A stretch of DNA of 64,000 nt, taken from the NCBI GenBank assembly GCA_964017185.1, contig OZ024884.1:11819548-11883547 (forward strand), read 5' to 3'. The translations under genes and the position numbers were made by a program. Source of the stretch: Rugalucina vietnamica (Eukaryota; Mollusca; Bivalvia; Lucinida; Lucinidae). Below are positions 34,901 to 44,118 of this stretch, piece after piece. A model generated the notes under the pieces. The model was not told the origin of the DNA. It saw only the letters and a program-made list of their open reading frames with translations, and searched no databases. Positions within the stretch are counted from its first letter, which is position 1, and the number at the start of each line of letters is the position of its first letter.

Positions 34901-36698
34901 GAGGATTGTCCATAAACCCATAACCCCTTTTTCGAACAATCTTTTCCAAGTCAAGGGCATGTAGCACATCTTTCATTGACAAAAAAATGTTGTCACTGAC
35001 TGTTTTGAATGTGACTGACATGTCAGTCAAATGCATAGATCCATTGGTGATCTTAACATCTCTGTCTCTAAAGTTGAGGAAGTGACCATTTTTGTGCTCA
35101 AAATCTTCTAAGAATTTGAGTTTATGGCCTATAATTTGGGATTGGTCATCATCTCTGGCCAGAAGAAATTTTGAAATCAGAAAGACTGAAATGAACAGTC
35201 TGGCTTTCTTGGAGGCACTAGAATCACTGAAAATGAAGTGTTCTGATTCACTTGTATCAAGAGCTTTACAAGTGACAGCAAAGCAACCATATCCATTTTT
35301 TTTTATAGACTTTGTTAATTCAGACATAGCAAAAACCTCAGCACAGGGAAGGAACAACTTGTCTGTTTTGATGACTGTAAAGGTGCTTCCATTAATTGTC
35401 ACTTCTTCCTGCAAGCCATTAAAGTCGCAAAGGAATTCAGCAACACCTAAAGCTGCCCTAGGGCCTGCAGAATCATTTACAGGATTCTGACTATTCAATT
35501 CAGGACACATTTCACCAACCACAAATTTACTACATATATGTGTGGGTGTTGTGGTAGTTGTTTTCAGTTCTGGTGGTTTATGTGTGCCTTCCTGTGAGGG
35601 AGGTGTTACTTTTGAAGCAGGACCACCTTGAGATTTGGTAGCGGCTCTAACTTCTTCCACCTTCTCAACAGGATCTGTATTCACTGGAAATTCCAGTAAC
35701 TGTGGCACATCAGAGGCCGGCAGTGACCTCAATCCAAAAGTCTGGTCAAAGACACTGTAATTTATCCTTGGTGAGCTTTTCAGTTTTTTAGTCTGAACAT
35801 ATAAAAGGATATGGACCCCTGGTATGTCACCTGTGGTCTTGTGACTTCTACTCATGATATCTGTGTTCTGAAGAACAGCTGCAGAGAAGCAGGAGAACTG
35901 AGAAACAGACTCTCTCAAATCATCTAAGACACAATATGTATTGCCAATCCTAGCAATACAAAAAAAATGGTCCGGTCTGACAAGAACAGCTCCTGTCAGA
36001 GTGAAAGAACAATGATGGAGTTCAAATACTTCAGGAATGATAACAGCTTGCTGGTTTCTGAAATTCACAAGTCCCAGTTCCACTGATAGGACAGTAGGTA
36101 AAAAGTCAGAAAGAGTATCTGAAGAACTCTGCAAAGAACAAGCACTACACTGTGCATGTAAAAATGCTTCTGCAATAGCAGTAGGTAAAAAACCTTTTGC
36201 AGCTGACAGGGCCGTAAAGGTTAGGGGCAATGGCAGCTCAAGCGACATGTAGCAAGTGTTACATTGCTTTGTCCTGCACAATGAAATGCCTGTATGACAG
36301 GACAGAACTTGAAATGCTGCAAGAATTTCAGCATCGTCCCTACCCAAAGGTGAAAAAGCCTCAGGTAAATTGTCTACACACCAATGCCAGACAGGTATTT
36401 TGAGTAGACACAAGTCTCCACCATTCATCCTGTCTTGGCAAGCTTTGTTAAGCATTTTAACCAGCATATTTCCTTCTTCAACTATTTCAAGATGATAATA
36501 CAAGGAGTAAAAATACAACTCTAGTAATGTGTCTATAGAGCAACTATGGCCAAGACCATTACAGTGATCATGCCTCTTGCATCTACAACTATTGATAAAA
36601 TGCTTCATTGTTTCATAAACATGCATATATAATCGAAGTCCACTGAGAAAAAATAATGTTTGACGCCAGAATACTTTCACTGTGAATAGGAAGATCAT
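31974..36698 (-). CDS. Giant single-exon ORF: USP-like peptidase, RNase H-fold transposase-like core, IQ, BRCT-like, HMG-like
   Basis: Frame codon 1 (36749) is TTG; the first ATG is residue 18 (36698), with ATGs at 42 and 48 also possible. Residues 65-345 resemble a ubiquitin-specific protease. GLGHSCSIDTLLE carries a candidate nucleophile, Cys70. CxxC pairs lie at 163/166 and 201/204 (zinc-finger position). His261 in RPDHFF is followed by YCVLDDL and GVHILLY. Two related modules follow (FLPCAEVF...IKKNGYG at 464-488; FLSMKDVL...VRKRGYG at 587-611; possibly BRO/KilA-like). Residues about 800-1300 look like a DDE/D core: WKIHGDAR (Asp891), FFLGGDEMFLEG (Asp965), LHAITRCTEKLL with Asp1029 just before, SEGAEHLN (Glu1258). 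Then an IQ motif (1331-1345), BRCT-like RGMSFVLTGTF (1382-1475) and a basic HMG-like end with EEWKQLSSSQKDEV. No intron is seen. Coding is near certain; the function is inferred, and the transposon superfamily is not recognised. Confidence 0.85.
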   Translation of the reverse strand: MIFLFTVKVFWRQTLFFLSGLRLYMHVYETMKHFINSCRCKRHDHCNGLGHSCSIDTLLELYFYSLYYHLEIVEEGNMLVKMLNKACQDRMNGGDLCLLKIPVWHWCVDNLPEAFSPLGRDDAEILAAFQVLSCHTGISLCRTKQCNTCYMSLELPLPLTFTALSAAKGFLPTAIAEAFLHAQCSACSLQSSSDTLSDFLPTVLSVELGLVNFRNQQAVIIPEVFELHHCSFTLTGAVLVRPDHFFCIARIGNTYCVLDDLRESVSQFSCFSAAVLQNTDIMSRSHKTTGDIPGVHILLYVQTKKLKSSPRINYSVFDQTFGLRSLPASDVPQLLEFPVNTDPVEKVEEVRAATKSQGGPASKVTPPSQEGTHKPPELKTTTTTPTHICSKFVVGEMCPELNSQNPVNDSAGPRAALGVAEFLCDFNGLQEEVTINGSTFTVIKTDKLFLPCAEVFAMSELTKSIKKNGYGCFAVTCKALDTSESEHFIFSDSSASKKARLFISVFLISKFLLARDDDQSQIIGHKLKFLEDFEHKNGHFLNFRDRDVKITNGSMHLTDMSVTFKTVSDNIFLSMKDVLHALDLEKIVRKRGYGFMDNPLKSAAVNASSLFLYSGKHRTFVHAAALLSLINDGILKKSEGFKEGLMSLLLKEASVSASIKKQIDTPRRKPFQEHMSVNSSPRSKDKVKAKRPLFKASGKKKTKQGTALIKTKMLDMLHKDFKGDSELFYQSFSKLFVRSGKKEFNGSIPIPALVNMLSTRPDQKSKSGNTLLSNLVVQSAPLVYNLSPLEVIQYSDNFSGVRLTEKYRQRLPGVFPSARNERLAKQQSKEMFAAVFLPRRTPSGWKIDVSRLLQVLEMRYYLVSAPFQWKIHGDARMIADEHSTVISLSILNNEAVAHGISFQSCEEVHPVHIFYGSDCRDNLETNLQHTNQALKDMSSNHNFFLGGDEMFLEGILDGSNVLSPTSEDGWNIYSKCNKKSKEERSADGLRTNLQKKIDREHPESLFDLVSTDNVVMCILHAITRCTEKLLSLEVLNILSEANKMNERSSGQGDFFRQSAVGNLEANLCRKGVRKGNFRILFNKNGSPEPISLNKDCALLVLHPETDNYQHALRNVCRRDRTIKVNLPTAIRRTLNLGDSYVEEEFVILLWTSFWKMVCILRKDAMPASSGKIPTLEEIGNHSWGYAEADVSEYRHQAEIFYQLFCLRHGAASLTPYMIKLIDHAPQLMTKLPFPLARYMSEGAEHLNYYDSKFFHRKTTRNGGKYRADTMLASMHHRWCNLYYHVSEYANSDNQDRHQVGINFVSLCRQHLSATVIQKNYRGYRVRKKLADLGWTSYSAAGEMVKTEVLKEFSTRQPTEVSDKPLRGMSFVLTGTFPSSKGKTITHASLKKTIRENGGAVRDAIPYRSKSVSEKKYIVISSDKCLQQKKIPGVLHHAVRRSFAVTTPAYIFDCIQQSRKLAMKDYGLDLSQLQSKITRDISVAKRYFSRAAGTLKSVMKANRRKHTTKYLKEKKPPKYLNPSVFFVAQKLRACPKEKSLLERRKLFAKHLEEWKQLSSSQKDEVRLAWRRFSHK

Positions 36699-36749
36699 AA
36701 TCAAAGCTTTTATGCCTTGTATTAAAAGTGATTGATTACATGATGTCAA

Positions 36750-37177
36750 GTCCTTGTTTGGCTCAATTTACATGTACAGGTATTACTTCTATTGTTTGTG
36801 TTGCACTTGTGTCAAATGTGTTCCAATTATGCTAAAAAAATAAACCAGTCGGTCCAGGGTCAATTGACACCTACATTGAAGGAAGGTCTAAAGCACAATA
36901 TCATGATAAACAATGTCAGGATAGTCATTTCATTTGTGTCACGGAAAATGCTTTCGAAGTATTGGGCTTTACAATTTTGTTGTGGGCAGTTATTCTAGCC
37001 ACCCTGATCTTATGGAGGCTTAACTGAGGCAGTATACTTATAGACTTATTTAAGTAATAGGGTGGTCACGATTTTGGATATCAAATTACAATTCCCATAT
37101 CAAAATCATTTGTGCTAATTACAACTGACTTGCATGCACTAGTAATATATATTGTAAACCAATTGATCAAAATTTGA
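36750..37177. other. 5' flank of the giant ORF
   Basis: No exon or clear inverted terminus matched to the 31-kb side was found by eye. Contains TAGGGTGGTCACGATTTTGG near 37059. Confidence 0.4.
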
Positions 37178-37179
37178 AT

Positions 37180-37263
37180 GGCCTCCAACCTCCCCTTACA
37201 GCCATACCTACTCCACCATTGTACGGCCTCCAACCTCCCCTTACAGCCATACCTACTCCACCA
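37180..37263. repeat. Tandem duplication, 40-46-bp unit, two copies
   Basis: GGCCTCCAACCTCCCCTTAC plus AGCCATACCTACTCCACCA occurs twice in a row, separated by a few bases, immediately before the SINE insertion site. Confidence 0.9.
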
Positions 37264-37269
37264 AAAATT

Positions 37270-37429
37270 GATTGATTGGGGTTTAACATCCCACCAACAG
37301 CTAAGGTCATATGGAGACGGGACCTCGGTTTATAGTCTCAATCCGAAGGACTGGAGAAGCCCGGGATCGAACCTGCGACCCCTGGTTTACTAGGCAAGTG
37401 GCTTAACCACTGCGCCACGGAGGCTTCTA
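37270..37429 (-). mobile_element. Second tRNA-derived SINE type, with target duplication
   Basis: On the minus strand: head AAGCCTCCGTGGCGCAGTGG TTAAGCC (A box), B box GCAGGTTCGATCCCGG, then a body and the tail GGTGGGATGTTAAACCCCAA followed by TCAATCAAT. Perfect CCACCAAAAATT repeats flank it at 37258-37269 and 37430-37441. Different head from family S. Confidence 0.85.
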
Positions 37430-37565
37430 CCACCAAAAATTTACACTTTACTTATTATATAATATATTTTTTCAATTTTTGATATATATATATATATTTT
37501 TTTTTATTTTTTCTTTCATTTCTCTGTGTGTGTGTGTGTGTAGGTGTGTAGGTGTGTGTGTGTTA

Positions 37566-38377
37566 GAAGTGGGCGATAAACCAGTTTATCGTGGTTCTCT
37601 GATTTAATACGATATGTACCGTGGTAATTCTTCATGATGTAAGTGTCTTTTTATGAAAAAAAATATAAGCAGTGAAAATAGCAATCAAATCAAATTATAT
37701 CTTCAACATGTACAGCTAAGCTCCTGACAAAGGTTTCGTTCTCAATTATAGGTCCAGCTTATATTAAGATGACAGGCAGTGATTATTGAGTCTTAATAAA
37801 TTTGATTTTGGTAAAAGAAGACAAGAAGCCCACAGAGTCAGGAAGTATCATCACTGGACAAAAGAACAGTTGGGGATTTTAACATTAAATGGGGGGCATG
37901 GCGACCATCTTGGTCAGGTGAACTTGATTGTTTATATATGCACATTGATTCCCCCTTTCTATAGATGCTTTACATAATACTTGGCTTTGATTGGCCTAAC
38001 GGTTTCAGAGATGTTTGCATATTAAAGTAATATCCCCGGCCACTGGTATGGGAAAGAAAAAAATAGAAAACTCCTCCAAAGAAAGCCTTAAAATGTTCTA
38101 CAGCGTTGTGTGGCATTAAAACGTTTGAACAAAGTTTTGTGCTATAAATAACTAAGTTACTCAAACTCAAGCTCATTCACCACCGATTCTGCGAGCCGGC
38201 TGGATGTCCTTTTGCACCATGGTGACACGCTTGGCGTGGATGGCGCACAAGTTGGTGTCCTCTTTAAGACCAATTAAGTAAGCTTCCTGAAGAGCTATGA
38301 CAACAGAGCTCTGGAATCAGAGACCACAGTACTTGACTGAATACCACGGTATACTATGGAATTTGTAGTACCCACCT
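37566..38377. mobile_element. Possible hAT-like non-autonomous element
   Basis: The left side has AGTGGGCGATAAACC, GTGGTTCTCTGATTT and TACCGTGGTAATTC. The right side, reverse-complemented, has AGGTGGGTACTAC, TACCGTGGTATTC and GTGGTCTCTGATTCC. These motifs recur but not in the same order, so the termini are imperfect. It encloses a histone H3 fragment. Tentative. Confidence 0.3.
38173..38316 (-). pseudogene. Histone H3 C-terminal fragment
   Basis: The minus strand reads [20 protein letters not shown] followed by [20 protein letters not shown], then ARRIGGE and a TGA stop. This is the last third of histone H3; the [14 protein letters not shown] core is exact. Three residues are missing inside the QEASEAYL segment, and there are substitutions in positions that are almost invariant in working H3 (F to K in GLFED, IMP to MVQ, L to P in QLARR). 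The rest of the gene and the histone mRNA stem-loop are absent. A dead fragment, possibly carried inside a mobile element. The neighbouring sequence AGAGACCACAG is part of the putative element edge. Confidence 0.88.
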
Positions 38378-38565
38378 ATAGTTTATGTCAGTGTGTGTGT
38401 GTGTATTCTTTTCAAGGTAGACTCTCTTATTACATTTCAAAAAATGTCTATATTAACTAAAGTAGCGTGTCTGAACAACAAAACCAATATTCAACAATAA
38501 AGATTTGTTTGCTAAACTATATCAAGACATTGTGTTTTTCTTGTTTGTTTTTTTGTTGTTTGTTT

Positions 38566-38566
<1 letters not shown>

Positions 38567-38606
<40 letters not shown>
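38567..38606. repeat. Poly-T tract, about 40 bases
   Basis: A pure T run preceded by TTGTTTGTTT repeats. On the minus strand it may be the A-tail of a retrotransposed sequence, but no body was recognised next to it. Confidence 0.9.
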
Positions 38607-38608
<2 letters not shown>

Positions 38609-40168
38609 CAAAAACCTTGGTGTACTAGTAGATACACAAGACTTTCGAAAAGTTAGGATAATTTTGTGAACATCATCTGCCTTATTGTGTTCATTTAAGT
38701 ATCTTAGATTTTTCAGTGGTCATATAAGTACCTAGGACTCAACTATCTTTAAACGATAATGAAAAGCAAGGTTAAAAAGGATATTTTAGAAGACGCTAAA
38801 AAAAAACCCATTAAAAATATACAAGATGATTTCCAACCTTTCCAGTACATGTACGTAGACAGTGAAGTGCATAAATACCATAGCTAAAAAGCAAACCATA
38901 TTTAAAGAATAGAGATATTCATCTTTAGACATTTGGTCTGTCATTCCAATTTTTGGCATCATCTGCATGTAGTAAACTTTTTCACATGAAAATTATACAA
39001 CATAAAATTTGGAATATTTAACAATTCGTTAGTCCAAAAAGAAAACTAGTACAACATTTTGGGAGCATTTCATTTATATTCCAATTTTGTAATCCCAGAA
39101 GTCTGAAAGGACAGCAGTCTGTATGCCTTAGTATGAATCATAGGTTATAATGATTTTTGCCTTACCAAATAAACTAGTAAAATTTTCTCAACATCCACCA
39201 AGATTTTTTTATGGATCTTCTTTGAAGCCAAAAGCACTTATAGTTAAATCATTTTTGATTCATTTAATACACCAACATACCTGCAAAGATTTCCACTAAA
39301 CAGCTTGGCACAATTCAGAAGCATGCATCAGGGGGACGTTGCCAAACAGATGAACCCCCAATTTAAAAAAAGTAATACAAATTTATAATAGGTGGTGGGG
39401 TTTTCACATTTTGTCCATCCATAATCGACAAAAGTAATGCTTGATAAATCCAGATTTTTTCAAACATGTTCAATATGGGTTTACCGTTTGAATTGAAAAG
39501 GTTCAAATATCGAAATTGGGCATTTCAAAAACTTATTGAATTTGCCAATTTAAAAAACACTATTCAGTAGGGGCACCCTGCCTGCGATGAAAAAAGTTCA
39601 GGTAAAGTTCTCACTGCTCTTAGTGGATGATGATTTTGTCTTTTTGGAGATTTAAATACTTTTTTGAATTATTTCTAGTTTTTAAGAAAATTGTCAAAAT
39701 AAAAATGGCTGGTTAGAACTTAATTTTGGCTAATCTAGTAAACAGGCTGTACACTATAGCAGGGATAAATTGTACATACAATTAAATACGGATATACTAT
39801 ACTCATACTATTTAAGGTACATGAAAAGGGAAAAGTTGGTATCAACCTGATGATTGACAATCATTTTACTTGAAGTTGACATCATGAATTGTAGAATTAT
39901 ATACATGTATACATGCAAACTTGTTCCTTAAGGCATCACTTATCTTCCTGTCAGCAGTGAAGTAAACTTTTCTAGTCCTGAACAGCATACACACTTTTTA
40001 ACATACTGATGTTCAGATTCATCCCTTAACAATTAACAACACCAAACTGGTCTTACATAGAAGCAAGATGGGTAAGTAGTGATCTTGACCAAAAAAAAAA
40101 AAAAAAATAAATAAAATAAAATAATCTAGAAAGTTCGTGTGTATACTGTTCAGTGCCTAACGTTACCC
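38607..40168. other. 3' flank of the split gene
   Basis: 1.5 kb of AT-rich sequence between the histone fragment and the stop codon at 40169. It should contain the 3' UTR of the minus-strand gene. No canonical AATAAA was seen on that strand close to the stop. Confidence 0.4.
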
Positions 40169-41013
40169 TTAATACTCATCCACATCTGACTGTCCATCAT
40201 TACCAATGTCATATTTGGACAAGAAAGATCGGTAGTCTGACGGAAGAGTCTGCCTGCATCTAGCGAAGCAGACTTTCCCACAGAGCTGCTGATCTCTGAC
40301 CTTCAAGATAAGTTTTGTGACATATAAGCAGTTGCCTTCTGGCTTCTGTATGTCCCAAAACTTGCCCAAAAGGCCATCCAAACAAGACAAATTCCCCTGA
40401 GAATATGAATATTCGACTTTCGGATCCATCTGAAAGCCGAATATATCAAAGTCAAATTCCGGGGAAATGACTCCCAAGGTAAAACTCTTCTTGAAGGAGG
40501 TTAGCCTGAGGCCTGACTGAACCTCCTTCCTTAAGAGTTTCCCTACCAGAGCCTCACGGACTGACCTTCTCAGAGGAACTGGAGCCGATGCCAACTTTTC
40601 CCTATTCGCAAATAGACTATGCTTCCTTAAAGAAGCTGTGTCCTTCCTACTGAGGCTTGACACAGTCCCACGAAGTTTGTTAATTGGGGCAGTCACTGTA
40701 ACATCGGAAATGACAGTGTTCCCAACTATCAAACTTCCTGAGGCTGTGCCATTCCTCAGAAGGTTGGTCACACCCACAGTTACACTACTATCTTTTATCA
40801 CACAAATATCACCTCCTTCAATAAAGTCTCCATTGTCATTCACTTTGACGTAAACATTGTCCAAACATGTAACATCTGGCACTGAAGTTGGCGCTGAAGT
40901 TGGCATGTCTGTCTGAGTAGCCTGGCATTCTGAGGTCGCTCGTTTTGTGGGTACAATTCTGGGACCCCTTCTCACCTTCTTTTGAGACGCCGTTGACGAT
41001 GCCGATTCACTAT
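40169..41013 (-). CDS. Last coding exon of a split nuclear-type gene (unknown C-terminal domain)
   Basis: The acceptor TTACACTGTAG precedes the exon at 41013. Joined to the exon at 47175-47268 it continues in frame (...LYDKD|DSESASSTASQKKVRR), and it ends DGQSDVDEY-stop at 40169, giving 281 codons here. It begins with a Ser-rich then basic stretch (KKVRRGPRIVPTKR, a possible nuclear localisation signal). A Thr/Pro-rich linker and a second basic region, SLSRKDTASLRKHS, follow. The C-terminus is probably folded (FDFDIFGFQMDPKVEYSYSQ, five cysteines, acidic tail). I do not recognise the C-terminal domain. There is no signal peptide or membrane segment. The final intron is over 6 kb and full of tandem arrays. 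Confidence 0.85.
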
Positions 41014-41099
41014 CTACAGTGTAAAATGTATTGAATAAAAATTAAACAAAAAGAACGTCGCGGAGGTTGATATAGCACCTGCATCGGGCAAAATAAAAC

Positions 41100-41885
41100 T
41101 AAAACGTGAAATATAGGGTTAAGGGCATCAGGTCAAGATGTGTTCTGAAGGGTATGTCAGGGACTTTTACTATACGAGGTTTCACACAGCTAGCTGTCAC
41201 TGACACAGGTGCAGAGAAAACCAAACTTAGACATAAAAAAACAACAAAGTCAATGGACCATGAAATATAGGTCAAGGTCAACAGGTCAAGGTGCATGCTT
41301 GATATGTCAAGGACAATTATTATGCAAGGTTACATACTTGCAGCTGTTAGATGCAGAGAAAATCAAACTGACGTAAAAATCAACAAAGCCAATATGGACA
41401 GTGAAATATAGATCAAGGTCAGCAGGTCAAGGTGCCTGCTTGAAGGGTATGTCAAGGACAATTACTTTGCAAGGTTTCACACTCGCAACTATTACTGATG
41501 CTGTGAAAAAACTTAGCATAAAAATTAACAAAGTCTATGGACCGTGAAATATAGGTGACGTAAAAATAAACAAAGTCAATAGACCGTGAAATATAGGTCA
41601 AGGGCACTGTGTCAAGGTGCTACTTGAAGGGTATGTCAAGGACAATAACTTTATGCAAGGTTTCACACTCACAGCTATCACTGATAGAAATGCAAACTTT
41701 GACATAAAAATTAACTAAGTCAATGGAGCATAAAATATAGGTCAAGGACACCAGGTCCTTGTGCTTGAAGGGTATGTCAAGGACAATTACTATGCAATGT
41801 TTCATGCTCCTAGCTCTCACTGATGAAGATAAAACCAAACTTTGACCAAAATGTCGACGGACGGACAAACATTTGGACTCCTATA
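41100..41885. repeat. Intronic tandem array, about 140-bp unit
   Basis: Five or six diverged units with GTGAAATATAGGTCAAGG, CAGGTCAAGGTGCNTGCTTG, AAGGGTATGTCAAGGACAAT and GCAAGGTTTCACACT. Units start near 41105, 41262, 41400, 41587 and 41730. TCAAGGTCA, the extended nuclear-receptor half-site used by ERR/SF-1-type receptors, occurs exactly at 41272-41280 and 41413-41421. Confidence 0.85.
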
Positions 41886-42029
41886 TCGCACCCTGCTATA
41901 AGCAGGTGCAAAAAAAAAATAAGAGCTGTCGCTGGACAGCATGCTCGACTGCTTCTGACCTTTGTCAAACATAAGGCCAAACCCGACCAGTAACCCAAAG
42001 CATTATGCTCATACATCTTTTTGCCTTGA

Positions 42030-43485
42030 TGCATTAAGGCAAAATCACTGAACCATGAAAGTTAACTATAACTACCTAAGATTTAAAGGACTCACTCATA
42101 TTGTGAAAGAAGTGTGTTCACATACCAACAGAGTGCCAAGACACAAGGCAAAATCAATAAACCGTGAAAAAAGGTCACACTGACCTATAAGTATTGCAGG
42201 GTCAAAGGTCTAGTGATACTTACTCATAATGTGAAAGAAAAATGATAATATACCCATTCAGTGTTGAGATATAGAGCAAAATCACTGAACCATGAAATTA
42301 GGTCATAGTGACCTATAAGTATGTTTGGGTTAAAGGTGTGGTCATACTCATTCATAATCAGAAAGAAGTATGAAAAAATACCAACTGAGTGTCGAGATAT
42401 AAGGCAAAATCACTGAACCATGAAATAAGGTCACAGTGACCCAGGAATACTTTACGGTCAAAGGTCTTGTCATACTCATACATATCGTGAAAGAACTTCA
42501 AAGAAGTATGTTCATATACCAATTGAGTGCCGAGATATAAAGGAAAATCACTGAACCGTGAAATTAGGTCATATTGACCTAGGACTACTTTAGGGTCAAA
42601 GGTCTTGTCATAAGCAAACATAGTGTGAAAGAAGTTTGTTCATAAACCACTTGAGAGCCGAGATATAAGGCCAAGTCACTGAACTGTGAAATTAGGTCAC
42701 AGTGACCTATAAGTATATTGGGGTCAAAGGTCTGGTCATACTCACTCAATCTGAAAAAAGTATGAAAATATACAATTGAGTGTCAAGATATAAGGCAAAA
42801 TCACTGAACCGTGAAATTAGGTCACAATGACCTAGGACTACTTCAGGGTCAAAGGTCTTGTCATATGCAAACATACTTTGAAAGAAGTTTGTTCATAAAC
42901 CATTTGAGTACCAAGATATAGGGCAAAAATCACTGAACTGTGAAATTAGGTCACAGTGACCTATGAGTATATTGGGGTCAAAGGTCTGGTCATACTCACT
43001 CATAATCTGAAAAAAGTATGAAAATATACTAATCGAGTGTGAAGATATAAGGCAAAATCACTGAACAGTGAAATTAGGTCACAGTGACCTTGGACTTCTT
43101 CAGGGTCAAAGGTCTTGTCATACGCAAACATACTTTGAAAGAAGTTTGTTCATAAACCATTTGAGTGCCGAGATATAAAGCAAAATCACTGAACCGTGAA
43201 ATTAGGTCCCATTGACCTATAAGTATATTGGGGTCAAAGGTCTGGTCATACTCACTCATAATCTGAAAAAAGTATGAAAATATACTAATTGAGTGTCAAG
43301 ATATAAGGCAAAATCACTGAACCGTGAAATTAGGTCACAGTGACTTATGGCTTTAAGTAAATTTGGGACAAAGGCCTGGTCGCACTAACTCATAATCTGA
43401 AAGAAGTAAGAAAATATACTAATTAAGTGTCAAGATATAAGGCAAAATCACTGAACCATGAAAGTAGGTCAACCGACCCTTACCG
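42030..43485. repeat. Intronic 128-bp tandem array carrying ERE-like palindromes
   Basis: About twelve units with CAAAATCACTGAACCGTGAA, AGGTCANNNTGACCT, GGGTCAAAGGTCT and CATACTCA blocks. The palindrome starts at 42172, 42300, 42428, 42566, 42694, 42819, 42948, 43076, 43204 and 43332, so the period is 128 bp with small deviations. AGGTCACAGTGACCT is exact at 42694, 42948 and 43076. Other copies keep both half-sites with another spacer or have one or two changes. Confidence 0.92.
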
Positions 43486-43595
43486 TCATGACACACAAGT
43501 CAGTGTCACAAAGTCAAAAGATGAATGACCAACCATCCTCGGATCCTCCTAAGTTGTTTCTATAAAGAAATGAAATGAAAAAAAAAATTTGGGGA

Positions 43596-44118
43596 GTTCT
43601 AGATTTTAACCTCTAGCCCCGCCCCCCTGACTCCGACCCAGAGGTCCGATGTCATGGAACCTAAAGTGTATGAAGTATGAATGCTTTATGATAAGTTGTT
43701 GTCAAGATATGCCTACTTGTAAAAGTTACACAGCAGTACATCTATTTTTTAGTGTTCTAGTTTTTAACCTCCAGCCCCACCCCCCAGGGGCCCGATGCCA
43801 TGGAATGAAACTCAACCCTACAGGGTACCTATAGTCCGAGTATGAAAGCCCTCTGATAAAAAGTTTCCAAGATATAGACTTCTAGAATACTATATCACAG
43901 AAAAGCCATTATTATTAATGGTGTTCTAGATTTTAACCTCTAGCCCAACCCCCTGGCATGGACCCAGGGATCTGATGCCATGGAATGAAAGCCGACCCTA
44001 CAGGGTGTCAATGGCCCAAGTATCAATGCTTTCTGATGAGTGGTTGTCAAGATATGGTATCTATGGTCCAAGTATGAATGCTTTCTGATGAGTGGTTGTC
44101 AAGATATGGACTTCTAGA
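43596..44118. repeat. Intronic tandem array, about 165-bp unit, three copies
   Basis: Units begin GTTCTAGATTTTAACCTC at 43596, 43754 (slightly changed) and 43923. Each has a CCCC-rich block, GATGCCATGGAATGAAA and a GTCAAGATATGGACTTCTAG end. The last unit also has a short internal duplication (TATGAATGCTTTCTGATGAG). Confidence 0.85.

Noticed and set aside
32318..36252. Plus-strand and alternative-frame ORFs within the giant ORF region
   Set aside because: Shadows of the 1,591-codon minus-strand frame; none has its own domain evidence.
36750..37177. Terminal inverted repeat of the giant-ORF element
   Set aside because: I searched by eye for mirrored ends between 30-32 kb and 36.7-37.2 kb and found none; a computed inverted-repeat search is needed.
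42030..43485. Regularly spaced repeats as a CRISPR-like array
   Set aside because: Units are 128 bp and head-to-tail without unique spacers, and the context is a eukaryotic intron.
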